A stretch of 64,000 bases of DNA, from NCBI GenBank assembly GCA_007750655.1, contig CP036290.1:1364001-1428000 (forward strand), read 5' to 3'. Position numbers and translations under genes: made by a program. The notes beneath the pieces were generated by a model. It did not search any database. It saw only the letters and a list, made by a program, of their open reading frames with translations, and was not told the origin of the DNA. This DNA is from Rohdeia mirabilis (GTDB lineage Bacteria > Planctomycetota > UBA1135 > GCA-002686595). This document shows positions 26,124 through 39,182 of this stretch, in pieces. Every line of letters begins with the position of its first letter. The first letter of the stretch is position 1.

Positions 26124-27662
26124 TCAGAGCCCCGCGAACTTCACGATCTGCCTGTTGCGCTTCTTGAGCGTCGTCTCGAGCGCTTTCACGGCCTTCGCGA
26201 GCGCCTCGGCGTCGTTCGCGATCAGCGCCGTCCGCAGTGCGACGTGCGCCTCCTGCACCTGCTCGTCGTCGGCCGCGCCGTCGAGCAGGTAGGCCACCAC
26301 CAGACCGGCCTCGTGGTAGAGCCGCGTCGAGTCCTCGATGTCCTCGAGGCTGAGTTCGAAGTCGAAGACCTTCGCGAGCGATCGCAGGCCCTCGCCCTCG
26401 CGCAGTTCCTCGAACGCGAACTCGCGCAGGTCCCAGGGGTTCGCGCCGGCGACGCTCGCGTCCACCTCGGGGTTGGGCAGGAAGCGCTCGACGTACGACG
26501 CGGCGCCGTAGCGCAGCCAGCGCGGCAGGCGCTTCTCGGCCCAGAACTGCTGACTGAAGGCCTGCATGTCGATCATGTCGTCGGGACCGACGAACAGACC
26601 GACGGTGTGCCACGAGAAGTCGATCGCGTCGACGAAGCTCTGCGCCGCGGACCACCGCACCCAGAACGGGCCCCAGGCCGAGGCGGGATCGTCGGCCGCG
26701 GACCAGTAGCTGACGCCGCGACCGAGATAGCGACCGGACAGCTGCGAACCCACGGGCGCCGCGATCTGAGCCGCGTCGCAGAAGTACGCGCCGTGCAAGG
26801 ACGAGAAGCCCTCGGAGTCGGCCCAGGTGCCGCCGGCCGCCGCGTTGTACTGCGGGAGGCCGTTGACCACGAGCAGGTCGGGGCGGTGCTTCGGTTCGAC
26901 GCCGAACAAGCGCACGAGGTGGTCGTGCGTGCGGTCCGCGTGCCAGCGCGCGAGGTTGGCCGTCGCCCACGGGCACGTGCTGTACACCACGAAGTGCTCG
27001 CCCGTGAGGATCCAGGGTGTCGACGGGGTGGCGTGGTAGGTGTCCGCCGCAGCCATGTCGAGCCACTCGTCACCGCACTTCCACTTCGTGGCGGCCCATT
27101 CGTCGAAGTCCTCGGGCGCGATCCAGCTCGTGTCGTCGGCGCGGAACTGGTGCCCGGCGGCTTCGAGTTCAGCGGCGACGCGCGCCTCTTCGACGCGCAC
27201 CGGGTCGACCCACTCGCCGCTCTCGTCGCGCACGAATCCCATGCGCAGGTAGGGGATCTCGTCCTCGGAGACCCACTGGTCCATGTAGCGCACGAGGCCC
27301 TTCGCCTTCATGCGCGCGGCCTCTTCACGCTTGTAGCGCGAGAGTTCCACGTAGCTCTCGAACCAGCGCCCGTCGTAGAACTCGTGGCGCAGGGCCTTGC
27401 GCGCGATCGCGTTGTCGGTGTCGATCTCGATCACGCGCTCGAACACGCGCTTGGCGTCGGCGGTCCGCTTGGCCTCGTCGTACCCCGTCGCCAGCTCCAG
27501 GAGCGCTTCGACGTCGGTGCCCGCGGCCTCGATCGCTTCGTCGACCTCGTCGAGCGCGACCGTTCGAGCAGATCCTCGAGGCGCGCCCGTCAGGTCGACG
27601 GTCGGCGGAGCACTGAAGGGGGACTCGAGGGCGACGAGGCTGAGCAGGGCAAGAGTGATCAT
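26124..27662 (-). CDS. Secreted helical-repeat protein of unknown function
   Basis: A 512-residue exported protein with start ATG 27662 giving the signal peptide MITLALLSLVALESPFSA. Residues about 40-110 have a TPR-like pair (ALLELATGYDEAKRTADAKRVFERVIEIDTDNAIARKAL). The region 190-430 resembles a degenerate metallopeptidase-like domain (GEHFVVYSTCPWATANLARWHADRTHDHLVRLFG, then WLRYGAASYVERFLPN), but no HExxH is present at the expected place. It is divergent from the kinase gene, with 216 bp between starts. Family and role are not recognised with certainty. Confidence 0.78.
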   Translation of the reverse strand: MITLALLSLVALESPFSAPPTVDLTGAPRGSARTVALDEVDEAIEAAGTDVEALLELATGYDEAKRTADAKRVFERVIEIDTDNAIARKALRHEFYDGRWFESYVELSRYKREEAARMKAKGLVRYMDQWVSEDEIPYLRMGFVRDESGEWVDPVRVEEARVAAELEAAGHQFRADDTSWIAPEDFDEWAATKWKCGDEWLDMAAADTYHATPSTPWILTGEHFVVYSTCPWATANLARWHADRTHDHLVRLFGVEPKHRPDLLVVNGLPQYNAAAGGTWADSEGFSSLHGAYFCDAAQIAAPVGSQLSGRYLGRGVSYWSAADDPASAWGPFWVRWSAAQSFVDAIDFSWHTVGLFVGPDDMIDMQAFSQQFWAEKRLPRWLRYGAASYVERFLPNPEVDASVAGANPWDLREFAFEELREGEGLRSLAKVFDFELSLEDIEDSTRLYHEAGLVVAYLLDGAADDEQVQEAHVALRTALIANDAEALAKAVKALETTLKKRNRQIVKFAGL

Positions 27663-27878
27663 CGTGGGCAGGATCGGGCGTCGGTTCGCTCCAGGACGGT
27701 CGGCGCCCCAGCAGCGCACATCCTACCGGGTGCTCGCCGGTCGGGGCGGTCGCGGGTGACCGTGGGGGGGGCGCGCGGATCGCACGGGCGACGGAGATCC
27801 GCTCCGGCTGTCCTGGTGGCCGTTCCGTAGGTAGCTTGCGTGGGACGGCGTGACGGCGGAACGGAGCCACGAGAGGAC

Positions 27879-30878
27879 ATGAGCGAAGAAGCCGAGGACG
27901 AAGAGAAGAACGACGCCGCCGACATGCCCCAGGATCCGGGGCGGTCCGTGCTGCAGATCCTCGGCGAACGCACCGGTGAGACCCCACGCGTCAACCTCCG
28001 CGACGAGGACTCGGCCAGCATCGCCGCTCCGGTCATCGATCCCAGTTCGCGCGAGAAGCTCTCCGTCCCCAAGGGGCGCGGCAACTACCAGCTGATGGGG
28101 GAGATCGCGCGCGGCGGAATGGGTGTGGTCCTCAAAGGGCACGACACCGATCTCGGTCGCGACATCGCCGTCAAGGTGCTCGACAAGCGCCTGTGCGAGC
28201 GAGCCGACGTGCTGCAGCGCTTCGTCGAAGAGGCGCAGATCGGCGGACAGCTCCAGCACCCGGGCATCGTGCCGGTCTACGAGCTCGGCCTGATGGAGGA
28301 CGAGCGGCCCTACTTCACGATGAAGCTCGTGAAGGGGCGCACGCTCGCCGCGCTCCTCGCCCAGCGCGAGACGCCCGACGCCGATCGCGGCCGCCTGCTC
28401 GACATCTTCGAGTCCGTCTGCCAGACGCTGGCCTACGCGCACTCGCGCGGCGTGATCCACCGCGACCTCAAGCCGGCCAACATCATGGTCGGCGCCTTCG
28501 GCGAGGTGCAGGTCGTCGACTGGGGGCTCGCAAAGGTCTTGGTGCGCGGTGGCACGGCCGACGAGCGGCGCGCGCGCGAGGCGCACAGCCACCTCACGAT
28601 CCTCGAGACGGTGCGCAGCGAAGGCTCGGGCAGTGGGACGCAGTCGCTCGTGGGGTCCGTGCTGGGCACGCCCGCCTACATGCCACCGGAGCAGGCGAGC
28701 GGCCAGGTGAATCGCCTCGACGAGCGCGCCGACGTGTTCGCCCTCGGCGCGATCCTGTGCGAGATCCTGACCGGACTGCCGCCCTACGTCGGCAACACGA
28801 GTGAAGTGATCCAGGCCGCATCGCAGGCGGAAGTGGACGACGCGTTCGGACGTCTCGACGCCTGTGGCGCCGACGAGATCCTGGTCAAGCTCGCGAAGCA
28901 GTGCCTGATGGCCGCTCCCGCCGCGCGTCCCGCCGACGCGGGGGTGCTGGCCGAACGGGTGCACGCCTACGTCATCTCGAAGGAGGAGCGCGCGCACCGC
29001 GCCGAGGTCGAGGCGGCCGCAGCACAGGCGAAGGCCCAGGAGGAGCGCAAGGCGCGACGGCTCACGGCGGCGCTCGGCGCGGCCGTCGTGGCGATCGTGC
29101 TGGTGGCGAGTGGGGGCTGGCTGTGGGTGCAGAACGAGCGTTCGGAACAAGACCGCATCGAGACCGAGCGCCTGCGCGCGGAGGCTCAGCGCGACCAGGA
29201 ACTGAGCACGGACATCAACGCGGCGCTGAACGAAGCGGCCTTGCTCGAGGGCGGAGGGCGATTCGACGCTGCCGTCGTCGCGGCCGAACGCGCTCGCGCC
29301 CTGGCGGAAGGTGGTGGCGCGAGCGCCGAACTGCTCGCCAGCGTCGGCGCCACGTTGGACGAGTTGAACGCGGCGCTGGCAGAGTCGCGCGCGCGCGAAG
29401 AGCTGGCCCTCGACACGGCGCGTCTGGTGGAGGAGTTGCGACAGGCCGCTCTGCCCGACCTGCAGACGTCGAACGACGACCAGGATCGCCTCTTCGCCGA
29501 GGCGTTCCGCTCCCACGGCATCGATCTGGACGCAGGTTCGATCGAAGAGGCGGCCGAGCTGCTGTCGCGCCGTGGAATGGGAGCCGAGGTCGCACTCGAA
29601 CTCGACACCTGGCGCGAGGTGCGGCGTCTGAGGTTCGACAAGGACGGTGCGCTGCGCCTGCTCGACATCGCCCACCTGCTCGATCCCGATCCGGACCGGG
29701 CCCACCTGCGCGAAGCCATGGCGGCGCGCGATCTGGACGAGCTGCGCTACCTGGCGAGCCTCGACTTCGCGGACCAGCCCGCGAGCACCTTCGCGTTGCT
29801 CGCACGCTGTTTCCTGCGCCTCGGCGAACGCGAGCTTTCGCGCTCGGTCTACCGCCAGGGCGTCGAGCGGCACCCGAACGATCTGCGGCTCAACTACATG
29901 CTCGCCGCCAACATGAGCCCGACCATCGGCGAGCCCCAGAACGACGGTGACCGCTACGAGGCCGAGCGATTGTGGGGTGCGGCCTTGGCCATCGACCCGA
30001 GGAGCAGCATGGCGCGCTACGGGCTCGGATTGGTGCTGCGCGAGACGGGGCGCCGCGAAGAGGCGATCCGCCAGTTCGAGATGGCGCTCGAACTCGATCC
30101 GAGCTTCACAGCGTGCACCTACCGCATGGCGGAGGACTTGGCGCGACTGGGCCGTCGGGACGAAGCGCGCGTGCTGTTCCAGTCCATCGTGGACGAGGCG
30201 GCTCTCGACGCGAGTTGGGAGCCGGGCTGGTCGTACTTCTGGCTCGCGGTCCTGGACGTGGACGACGGGAACATCGCTGGCGGCGTCGCCCTGGCGCGGG
30301 CGGCGATCGAGTCGCGCGTCAGCGCCGGACAGACGGTCCGGGTCGCCCTCGTCTGGCCGTTCGTGTTGGCAGCCTCGCGCACCACGGACCTGGTACACCT
30401 CGAGGAAGCGCACGAGTTCCTGCGCAGCGAGTTCACGGGTTTCGCGCCGGGTTACGCCCACTACGTAGGTGTGCTGATGACGGTGGCCGCGAACTTCGGC
30501 GAGTCGACGATCCGCGACCCGGTCGCGCCCGAGGTCGCGGCGGACCTCTTCGAACATGCGGCGCTGGTCGGAGCAGAGGGTCTGGAGCTCGATCCCGACG
30601 ACCCGGCTCTGTTGGTGGCGACGGGAATAGCCCTGGTGCTGGCGGGGGACGGCGACGGCGCGTTCGAGACCTTGGAGCTCGCCGACGCCCTCGACGACGA
30701 GGACGAGCCGGAGGTCTGGTTCGGGCTGTCGATCGCAAGTGGACTGCGTGGCGAGGACGACCTCGCACGCGACTGGTACCTACGGGGTGTCGCGACGATG
30801 GCGACCGAGCGTCCCGATCCGGACGATCGGCGCACGTGGCTGCGCGGCGAGGCGGCGCGCCGGTTGGGACTCGAGTAG
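27879..30878 (+). CDS. Membrane Ser/Thr protein kinase with C-terminal TPR repeats
   Basis: A 999-residue Hanks-type kinase. The start is ATG 27879, next to a purine-rich GAGAGGA. The kinase domain is at about residues 70-365: glycine loop IARGGMGVVLKG, catalytic Lys99 in AVKV, HRDLKPAN (D196), and DWG (D214) in place of DFG, then GTPAYMPPEQ as the activation segment. One membrane segment at 395-417 is preceded by a basic coiled region. About 580 extracytoplasmic residues follow, with a coiled coil and TPR units near 690-800 (MARYGLGLVLRETGRREEAI). The layout of cytosolic kinase and external TPR sensor is very common in Planctomycetota. A terminator hairpin follows. Confidence 0.94.
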   Translation: MSEEAEDEEKNDAADMPQDPGRSVLQILGERTGETPRVNLRDEDSASIAAPVIDPSSREKLSVPKGRGNYQLMGEIARGGMGVVLKGHDTDLGRDIAVKVLDKRLCERADVLQRFVEEAQIGGQLQHPGIVPVYELGLMEDERPYFTMKLVKGRTLAALLAQRETPDADRGRLLDIFESVCQTLAYAHSRGVIHRDLKPANIMVGAFGEVQVVDWGLAKVLVRGGTADERRAREAHSHLTILETVRSEGSGSGTQSLVGSVLGTPAYMPPEQASGQVNRLDERADVFALGAILCEILTGLPPYVGNTSEVIQAASQAEVDDAFGRLDACGADEILVKLAKQCLMAAPAARPADAGVLAERVHAYVISKEERAHRAEVEAAAAQAKAQEERKARRLTAALGAAVVAIVLVASGGWLWVQNERSEQDRIETERLRAEAQRDQELSTDINAALNEAALLEGGGRFDAAVVAAERARALAEGGGASAELLASVGATLDELNAALAESRAREELALDTARLVEELRQAALPDLQTSNDDQDRLFAEAFRSHGIDLDAGSIEEAAELLSRRGMGAEVALELDTWREVRRLRFDKDGALRLLDIAHLLDPDPDRAHLREAMAARDLDELRYLASLDFADQPASTFALLARCFLRLGERELSRSVYRQGVERHPNDLRLNYMLAANMSPTIGEPQNDGDRYEAERLWGAALAIDPRSSMARYGLGLVLRETGRREEAIRQFEMALELDPSFTACTYRMAEDLARLGRRDEARVLFQSIVDEAALDASWEPGWSYFWLAVLDVDDGNIAGGVALARAAIESRVSAGQTVRVALVWPFVLAASRTTDLVHLEEAHEFLRSEFTGFAPGYAHYVGVLMTVAANFGESTIRDPVAPEVAADLFEHAALVGAEGLELDPDDPALLVATGIALVLAGDGDGAFETLELADALDDEDEPEVWFGLSIASGLRGEDDLARDWYLRGVATMATERPDPDDRRTWLRGEAARRLGLE

Positions 30879-30926
30879 GAACGGGAACGCGGGCGCCTGC
30901 GCGCGTGGCCGTCGCGGTGAACGCGC

Positions 30927-30975
30927 GAGGGGAGCGAGGCCCGGTCCCGAATGGACCGAGAGCCTCGCTCCCCTC
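30927..30975. terminator. Strong bidirectional terminator between kinase and katG
   Basis: GAGGGGAGCGAGGC (30927-30940) pairs perfectly with GCCTCGCTCCCCTC (30962-30975). Inside the loop CGGTCC/GGACCG (30942-30947, 30953-30958) adds an inner stem. It lies between two convergent genes and can serve both. Confidence 0.8.
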
Positions 30976-31011
30976 GTCGGTGAACGGCGCGTGCCGTTCA
31001 TCCAGCGCGGT

Positions 31012-34029
<3,018 letters not shown>

Positions 34030-35208
34030 ATGCTGATCCACATGTGGAACCTCGGCCGCACGCCCCTCCTCTCTCTCGTCGCTCTGGCCCCGATCGCCCT
34101 GGCGCAACCGGCGCAGGCCGACGAGCCGCTCCGCGTCCTGTTCCTCGGCAACAGCTACACGCAGGTGAACGACCTGCCGGGGCTGCTCGAACAGCTGGCC
34201 GCGTCGCTCGGACGCACGCTCGAAACCGATCGCAACACGCCCGGTGGCAACACGCTCGGCGTGCCCCAGGGCAACGGCGGTCAGCACGTGTCGAACCCGG
34301 TCAGTCTGCAGAAGATCGCGAGCGGCAACTGGGACGCCGTCGTGCTGCAGGACCAGAGCACGATGCCGACGATCCAGGCCATGCTCGACACGTACACGCG
34401 ACCGGCCGTTCAGTCGCTCGAGTCGGACGTGCGCGCGGCGAGTCCCGCGGCGCGCGTCGTGCTGTACATGACGTGGGGCCGCGAGAACGGAGGCGGGCCG
34501 TTCTGCGTGGGGAGCGCGTGCAGTCCGGCGTTCGGGGACTTCGACGCCATGCAGTCGAGCCTCGCCGCGGCCTACGCGAGCCTGGCGGAGACCGCCGTCG
34601 ATGCCGAGGTCGCGCCGGTCGGACTCGCGTGGCAGCGGCACCTGGGCGGCGCCCAGCCCGCCGATCTGTTCGCAGCCGACGGCAGCCACCCGAGCCTCGC
34701 CGGCAGCTACCTCGCCGCCTGCGTCTTCTACGCGCGGCTGTTCGACGCCTCGCCGGTGGGGGCGCCGTTCACCGCCGGTCTCGCGCCGGCGGACGCGCTC
34801 GCCCTTCAGATCGACGCCTGGGAGGCGGTGCAGCAGTACGACTGCGGCACGCGCCGGATCGTCGACGGCCTGTTCGATCTCGAGCTCGTCGGCGGAGGCA
34901 GCATCGGTGCGCTGGCGCGCTTCCGCCTCAGCGGTCCGTTCGGCCCGGTGCCGGTGGCGGTCTTCGCGATCTCCGCGCTGCCAGCCGCGATCCAGACGCC
35001 GGGCGGACAGGTCGGGATCGATCTGGGCGCCCTGCTCGTCGGGCCCGTCGTCGTCACCCCACAGGCTCCCGCCGCGGCGGCCGCGTTCGGCGTCGCCGTC
35101 CCGGCCGATCCGGCGCTCGTCGGACTCGAGCTCTACGTCCAGGGCGCCGCGTTCGAAGCGGGTGGCTTCGTGCTCGGCGACGCGCTCGAATGGCGCCCGT
35201 GTCCTTGA
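34030..35208 (+). CDS. Secreted SGNH hydrolase (DUF4886-like) with beta-rich tail
   Basis: A 392-residue exported hydrolase. A signal peptide runs to about residue 30. SGNH block I is FLGNSYTQ (S42) and block V is DGSHPSLAG (D217, H220); this gives a Ser-Asp-His set for ester or acetyl hydrolysis. Residues about 280-392 form a separate beta-rich module ending GGFVLGDALEWRPCP, similar in layout to the tails of other secreted proteins in the window. An ATG at 34042 is an alternative start. The gene follows palindromic copy A. The substrate is unknown; carbohydrate acetyl esters are a fair guess. Confidence 0.87.
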   Translation: MLIHMWNLGRTPLLSLVALAPIALAQPAQADEPLRVLFLGNSYTQVNDLPGLLEQLAASLGRTLETDRNTPGGNTLGVPQGNGGQHVSNPVSLQKIASGNWDAVVLQDQSTMPTIQAMLDTYTRPAVQSLESDVRAASPAARVVLYMTWGRENGGGPFCVGSACSPAFGDFDAMQSSLAAAYASLAETAVDAEVAPVGLAWQRHLGGAQPADLFAADGSHPSLAGSYLAACVFYARLFDASPVGAPFTAGLAPADALALQIDAWEAVQQYDCGTRRIVDGLFDLELVGGGSIGALARFRLSGPFGPVPVAVFAISALPAAIQTPGGQVGIDLGALLVGPVVVTPQAPAAAAAFGVAVPADPALVGLELYVQGAAFEAGGFVLGDALEWRPCP

Positions 35209-35406
35209 GGAAAGAGCGGGCTGCTGCGGCGTCGCGCGCGGTCGAGCGCGCGCCCTCGTCACTCACGCAGCGCCTGACCGACCGACGTCGCCAGCGTCCG
35301 GCGCGCGCTCCGGCCGTCGGGCTGAACCAGGAGCCGGCCGACGCACCGGCCGCCGAACCCGCTCGTGCGCCGCGCGCCCGTCCGGCGTAGAGTCGCTCGC
35401 CTCCCC

Positions 35407-36468
35407 ATGGTGCAGTTCCAGGACTACTACGACGTGCTCGGCGTCGCGCGCGATGCGGACGCCGAGGCCGTCAAGAAGGCCTACCGCAAGCTCGCGCTGA
35501 AGTGGCACCCCGACCGCCACCAGGGTGACGGGAAGGACGCGGCCGAGGCGAAGTTCAAACAGGTCAGCGAGGCCTACGAGGTCCTCTCCGACCCGACCAA
35601 GCGCGCCAAGTACGACCGCTTCGGCGAGCAGTGGGAACAGGGTCAGGAGTTCGACCCGGGTCCCGGTCAACGCACGATGACGCCCGAGGAGTTCGAGGCG
35701 GCGTTCGGCGGATCGGGCGGCTTCTCGGACTTCTTCCAGGAGATGTTCGGCGGCCAGTTCCGCGACCAGTTCCGCGCAGAGGGGCGCAGCGAGTCCCAGC
35801 GACACGCGCGCTACCAGTACCGCGGACCGGACGTGCGCGCCGAGCTGCGCCTCTCGATCTCGGAGGCGCTCGCGGGCGGGAAGCGCGGCTTCGAGATTCC
35901 CGCGCGCGTCAGCTGTCCGAGCTGCGGCGGAACGGGCTCGATGGGCCAGCACGTCTGCCCAACCTGTGCCGGCGTCGGTCAGGTGCGCACGATCAAGAAG
36001 GTGAACCTCACGATCCCCGCCGCGGTTCGCGACGGCTTGAAGCTGCGCCTGCGCGGACTCGGCGAGCCGGGCGAGGGTGGCGGCGAGAACGGCGACCTGC
36101 ACCTCGTCCTGCGGCTCACCGACGACGACACGTACCGCCTGGTCGGGAGCGACCTGGAAGCGCGCGTGACGTTGCCGCCCTGGGACGCGGAAGCGGGCGC
36201 GAAGGTCGACGTCCGCACGGCGCGTGGGACGGCGACGGTCACGGTGCCGTCGGGTTCGCGCTCCGGTGCGCGACTGCGGCTGCGCCACCAGGGCTTCGCG
36301 GACCGCAAGAGTGGTCACGGCGACTGCATCGTGCGCATCGAGCTGGACCTGCCTCGGACGCTCAGTGCTCGCCAGCGAGCGCTCCTGCTCGAACTCGCCG
36401 CGGAGGCTCACACCGACGCCGCCGGTTCGACCGACTCCGCCGACGCGCAGGAGGCTCCTCGTGCGTGA
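35407..36468 (+). CDS. DnaJ/CbpA-like co-chaperone with a reduced zinc region
   Basis: A 353-residue J-domain protein. The J domain at residues 5-75 has HPD at 34-36 and the usual [11 protein letters not shown] start. A Gly/Phe-rich linker (about 98-120) follows. Then comes a zinc-type region with only two CxxC motifs (CPSCGGTG, C170/C173 and CPTCAGVG, C184/C187) in place of four, and two C-terminal beta domains with [18 protein letters not shown]. It stimulates the ATPase of DnaK and hands over unfolded proteins. The downstream CbpM-like gene overlaps it by 8 bp, which points to a CbpA-type function. Confidence 0.92.
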   Translation: MVQFQDYYDVLGVARDADAEAVKKAYRKLALKWHPDRHQGDGKDAAEAKFKQVSEAYEVLSDPTKRAKYDRFGEQWEQGQEFDPGPGQRTMTPEEFEAAFGGSGGFSDFFQEMFGGQFRDQFRAEGRSESQRHARYQYRGPDVRAELRLSISEALAGGKRGFEIPARVSCPSCGGTGSMGQHVCPTCAGVGQVRTIKKVNLTIPAAVRDGLKLRLRGLGEPGEGGGENGDLHLVLRLTDDDTYRLVGSDLEARVTLPPWDAEAGAKVDVRTARGTATVTVPSGSRSGARLRLRHQGFADRKSGHGDCIVRIELDLPRTLSARQRALLLELAAEAHTDAAGSTDSADAQEAPRA

Positions 36469-36712
36469 CGCGCCCCTGCGAATCGACGGCGAGCTGTACC
36501 TGCGGCTCGAGACCGTCGCCGAGATCTACCGGGTGCGCGTCGCCTGGTTGCACGAGGTCTGCGACCACGGCCTGTTGGGCGACGTCGAGCACGAGGGCGC
36601 GTCGATCTGCGTCGCCGCCGTGCAGCTCGATCGAGTGGCGACGATCGTGCGACTGCACCACGCGCTCGGGCTCGAACTCGCCGCGATCGTCCTCGCGCTC
36701 GACGAAGACTGA
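36461..36712 (+). CDS. CbpM-like chaperone modulator (MerR-related)
   Basis: An 83-residue protein starting at GTG 36461, with a good ribosome-binding site (AGGAGG about 7 bases upstream) inside the end of the DnaJ-like gene. Overlap is 8 bp, a sign of translational coupling. The sequence [26 protein letters not shown] followed by [28 protein letters not shown] fits the small MerR-like CbpM family, which binds the J domain of CbpA and inhibits it. The pair is therefore a regulated co-chaperone module. Confidence 0.82.
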   Translation: MRDAPLRIDGELYLRLETVAEIYRVRVAWLHEVCDHGLLGDVEHEGASICVAAVQLDRVATIVRLHHALGLELAAIVLALDED

Positions 36713-37073
36713 GCCGCGCTACAGGGCGTCTCACGTCGTTGCGGTGCCACGCGCCGACGTGCGCTCTCGGACCTGTGTTCCGTCGATCGCGCTTCTTCGT
36801 TCGACGCAGGAACCACACGCGGTGACGTGCCTGGGGACCATGCGCTCTGTGGCTGGAAGTGGCTCAGAGGCCGGTTCGTTCTGCTGATGTTCGGCGAGAG
36901 CGTGGCGGGAGCGAAGCGTTGCGCCCCGACGGAAGCACATCGGTAACCCGGAGCAGCGCGCGTCGGTACCTGATCCCGAGGACCGCGTTCCACTCGCACC
37001 AGGTCCGAGGAGTTCGAGCCGTGCCTTCGTCGGTGCACGCCGCTCCGACGCTGGTGTGGACGCAACGACCGCC
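36713..37073. other. Intergenic region before esterase gene
   Basis: 361 bp with no credible gene, repeat or hairpin recognised. It presumably carries the promoter of the following gene. A GTG at 37056 would extend that gene by six codons. Confidence 0.5.
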
Positions 37074-37994
37074 ATGTACCGATCCGTTCTTCGACTGTGT
37101 GCTCTCGTACTCGCCGCGACGTCCATGTGCGCGACGCCGTCGTTCGCTCAAGGACCTCCGGCGCCGGTCCGGGGGCAGTGGGGGCAGAGCGTCGCCGAGC
37201 TCTTCGCTCTCTGGGAAGCGCCGAGTTCGGACCGGATCGTCTGGTTCTTGCCGGGCGGCGGCTGGCAGCAGTCCGGGCCCCAGGACTTCGGGCTCTCGTC
37301 CGACACCCCGACGCCGTTCCTCGCCGACATCCTCGCTTCGGGGACGACCGTCGGAACGATCAGTTACCGCACGTCCGCATTCCCTCTTCCCGAGTTCAGC
37401 ATCGGCGATCTCGTCGCCTTCTCGAGGCGCGACCCGAACTCAGACGCGGACGGTGACGGACAGGCGGACGGCATCGGTCTGGGCAAGAAGGAGGTGATCC
37501 TGGTCGGGCGCTCAGCCGGCGCATACATGGCGCTGTTCAACGGCATCGTCGAGTCGGATCCGCTCCGTCGCGCAGATCGCGTGGTGACTCTCCAGCTGCC
37601 GGCGCCGATGTGGACGCTCTACGATCGGTTCGAGTCGAACCCGGTCTTCCTGCACTTCGGCTCCATCGTCGTGGGAGCGATCGATCCACTCATGCTGAGC
37701 TTGAGCAGTTCGGCGGCCTGGCCGTTCCTGGTTCGAAACCTTGGCAACCAGACCGAGTTCTTCCTGATCGGAAGTTCGAAGGCGCTGGAGTTCCCCGTGC
37801 CGACGTTGATGGATCTCGGCGTTCCGCTCCCGTGGGGGTCGCTCCGGCTTCCGGAGGACATCCACCCTTCGACCGCTCCAGCGCTCCAGGACGTGGCCAT
37901 GAGGTTGAAGGGGTATCGGGTCCAGTTCGTCGAGACCTTCCTGACAGGTCGGGACCCGATGACCGAGGCGTTGACGCGTGCGATCGCGCCATGA
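37074..37994 (+). CDS. Secreted alpha/beta-hydrolase-like esterase
   Basis: A 306-residue exported protein with signal peptide MYRSVLRLCALVLAATSMCA...SFAQ (cut near 26). FLPGGGW at 59-64 is an oxyanion-hole type string and GRSAG at 145-149 is the nucleophile elbow (S147). A C-terminal His in DIHPSTAP may complete the triad. Between strands lies an Asp-rich loop, DADGDGQADG (about 124-133), of the type that binds calcium in EF-hand/thrombospondin-3 repeats. The substrate is unknown; carboxylester or feruloyl-type esterases share this layout. ATG 37074 gives the best signal peptide. Confidence 0.78.
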   Translation: MYRSVLRLCALVLAATSMCATPSFAQGPPAPVRGQWGQSVAELFALWEAPSSDRIVWFLPGGGWQQSGPQDFGLSSDTPTPFLADILASGTTVGTISYRTSAFPLPEFSIGDLVAFSRRDPNSDADGDGQADGIGLGKKEVILVGRSAGAYMALFNGIVESDPLRRADRVVTLQLPAPMWTLYDRFESNPVFLHFGSIVVGAIDPLMLSLSSSAAWPFLVRNLGNQTEFFLIGSSKALEFPVPTLMDLGVPLPWGSLRLPEDIHPSTAPALQDVAMRLKGYRVQFVETFLTGRDPMTEALTRAIAP

Positions 37995-38113
37995 CCGGGT
38001 GAATCGAGGCGGGACCGATGGCGCCGGGCACCTTCTGTCCAGCGGCGACCCTACTCGTGCGCGGCGCAGCATGTCCGTGTGCTCCCCCTAGGCAGGTCCG
38101 TTAATGTGCCCGC

Positions 38114-39172
38114 ATGACAGCGCCCGCCGCCTCGTTCCCTCTCCGCGCCTCGACCTTCGCCACGTTCACCGTCGCGAGCTTCGCGGTGCTCGTCGCAGGA
38201 TGCCGGGCCACCGTTCCCGCGCCTGCGGTCACCGGCCCGGTCCTCGAGGTCGGGGATGCGCGCTACGAGTGGATCGAGGACTGGCCGGTCTATCCCGACG
38301 GCTTCGAGCTCGGCAACACCCACGGCGGGATCGTCGTCGCCAGTGACGGGCGCATCCTCTTCAACACCGATCGCGAGCACGCGGTGGTGGTCGTCGGACC
38401 GAACGGCGACGTGGTCGACGAGTGGGGGAGCGAACTCGCCGGCGGGCTGCACGGGATGGTGCTCGCGTCCGAGCCCGACGACGCCGGCGCGTGGCGCGAA
38501 GTCCTGTACCTGGTGCACACCGGGCGCAGCGAGCTGATCAAGGCCACGCTCGACGGTGAGATCCTGTGGCGCCGCGGCTGGCCGGAGGAGTCGGGGCTCT
38601 ACGAGAACGCGAACCAGTTCAACCCGACCGCGATCGACGTGGCGCCCGACGGCACGATCTACGTGGCCGACGGCTACGGCTTCCAGTGGGTGCACCTCTT
38701 CGCTCCGGACGGTCGCTACCTCGAGTCGTTCGGTGGTCCGGGCACGGACGACGGCCAGTTCCGGACGTGCCACGGTCTCGCCATCGACGCGAGCGGCGAG
38801 GAACCCGAACTCTGGGTGGCCGATCGCGAGAACGGGCGGCTGCAGGTCTTCGGCCTCGGTGGACAGCACCTACGTACCGTGCGCGACCACTTCCGTCGGC
38901 CCTGTTCGGTCGTGCGCGGTCCCGATGGACAGCGCGTCGTCGCCGATCTCGCCGGGCGCGTCACGCTCCTGCACGAGAACGGCTCGCTGATCGGGCACCT
39001 GGGCGATCAGCCCGACGAGGCGAAGCGCGCGAACAACGGCGTCCCGCCCGAGGAATGGATCGACGGCGAGTTCGTGGCGCCGCACTTCGCCACGTTCGAC
39101 GAGGACGGAAACATCTACGTGCTCGACTGGGTGTCGGCGGGCCGGGTGACGAAGCTGCGACGCATGCGGTGA
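38114..39172 (+). CDS. NHL-repeat lipoprotein
   Basis: A 352-residue predicted lipoprotein with lipobox LVAGC (about residues 27-31). The rest is a beta-propeller of NHL type: repeats such as PTAIDVAPDGTIYVADGYGFQWVHLFAPDGRYL, GLAIDASGEEPELWVADRENGRLQVF and PHFATFDEDGNIYVLDW are spaced about 45-60 residues apart. NHL propellers bind ligands or act as lyases (peptidyl-amidoglycolate type), but no catalytic set can be assigned. It starts at ATG 38114. The short membrane protein gene ends close by on the other strand. Confidence 0.88.
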   Translation: MTAPAASFPLRASTFATFTVASFAVLVAGCRATVPAPAVTGPVLEVGDARYEWIEDWPVYPDGFELGNTHGGIVVASDGRILFNTDREHAVVVVGPNGDVVDEWGSELAGGLHGMVLASEPDDAGAWREVLYLVHTGRSELIKATLDGEILWRRGWPEESGLYENANQFNPTAIDVAPDGTIYVADGYGFQWVHLFAPDGRYLESFGGPGTDDGQFRTCHGLAIDASGEEPELWVADRENGRLQVFGLGGQHLRTVRDHFRRPCSVVRGPDGQRVVADLAGRVTLLHENGSLIGHLGDQPDEAKRANNGVPPEEWIDGEFVAPHFATFDEDGNIYVLDWVSAGRVTKLRRMR

Positions 39173-39182
39173 AGCGCGTCGC

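Noticed and set aside
26124..27662. Zinc peptidase activity for the secreted helical-repeat protein
   Set aside because: The region looks like a degenerate peptidase-like domain, but no HExxH motif is present at the expected helix.
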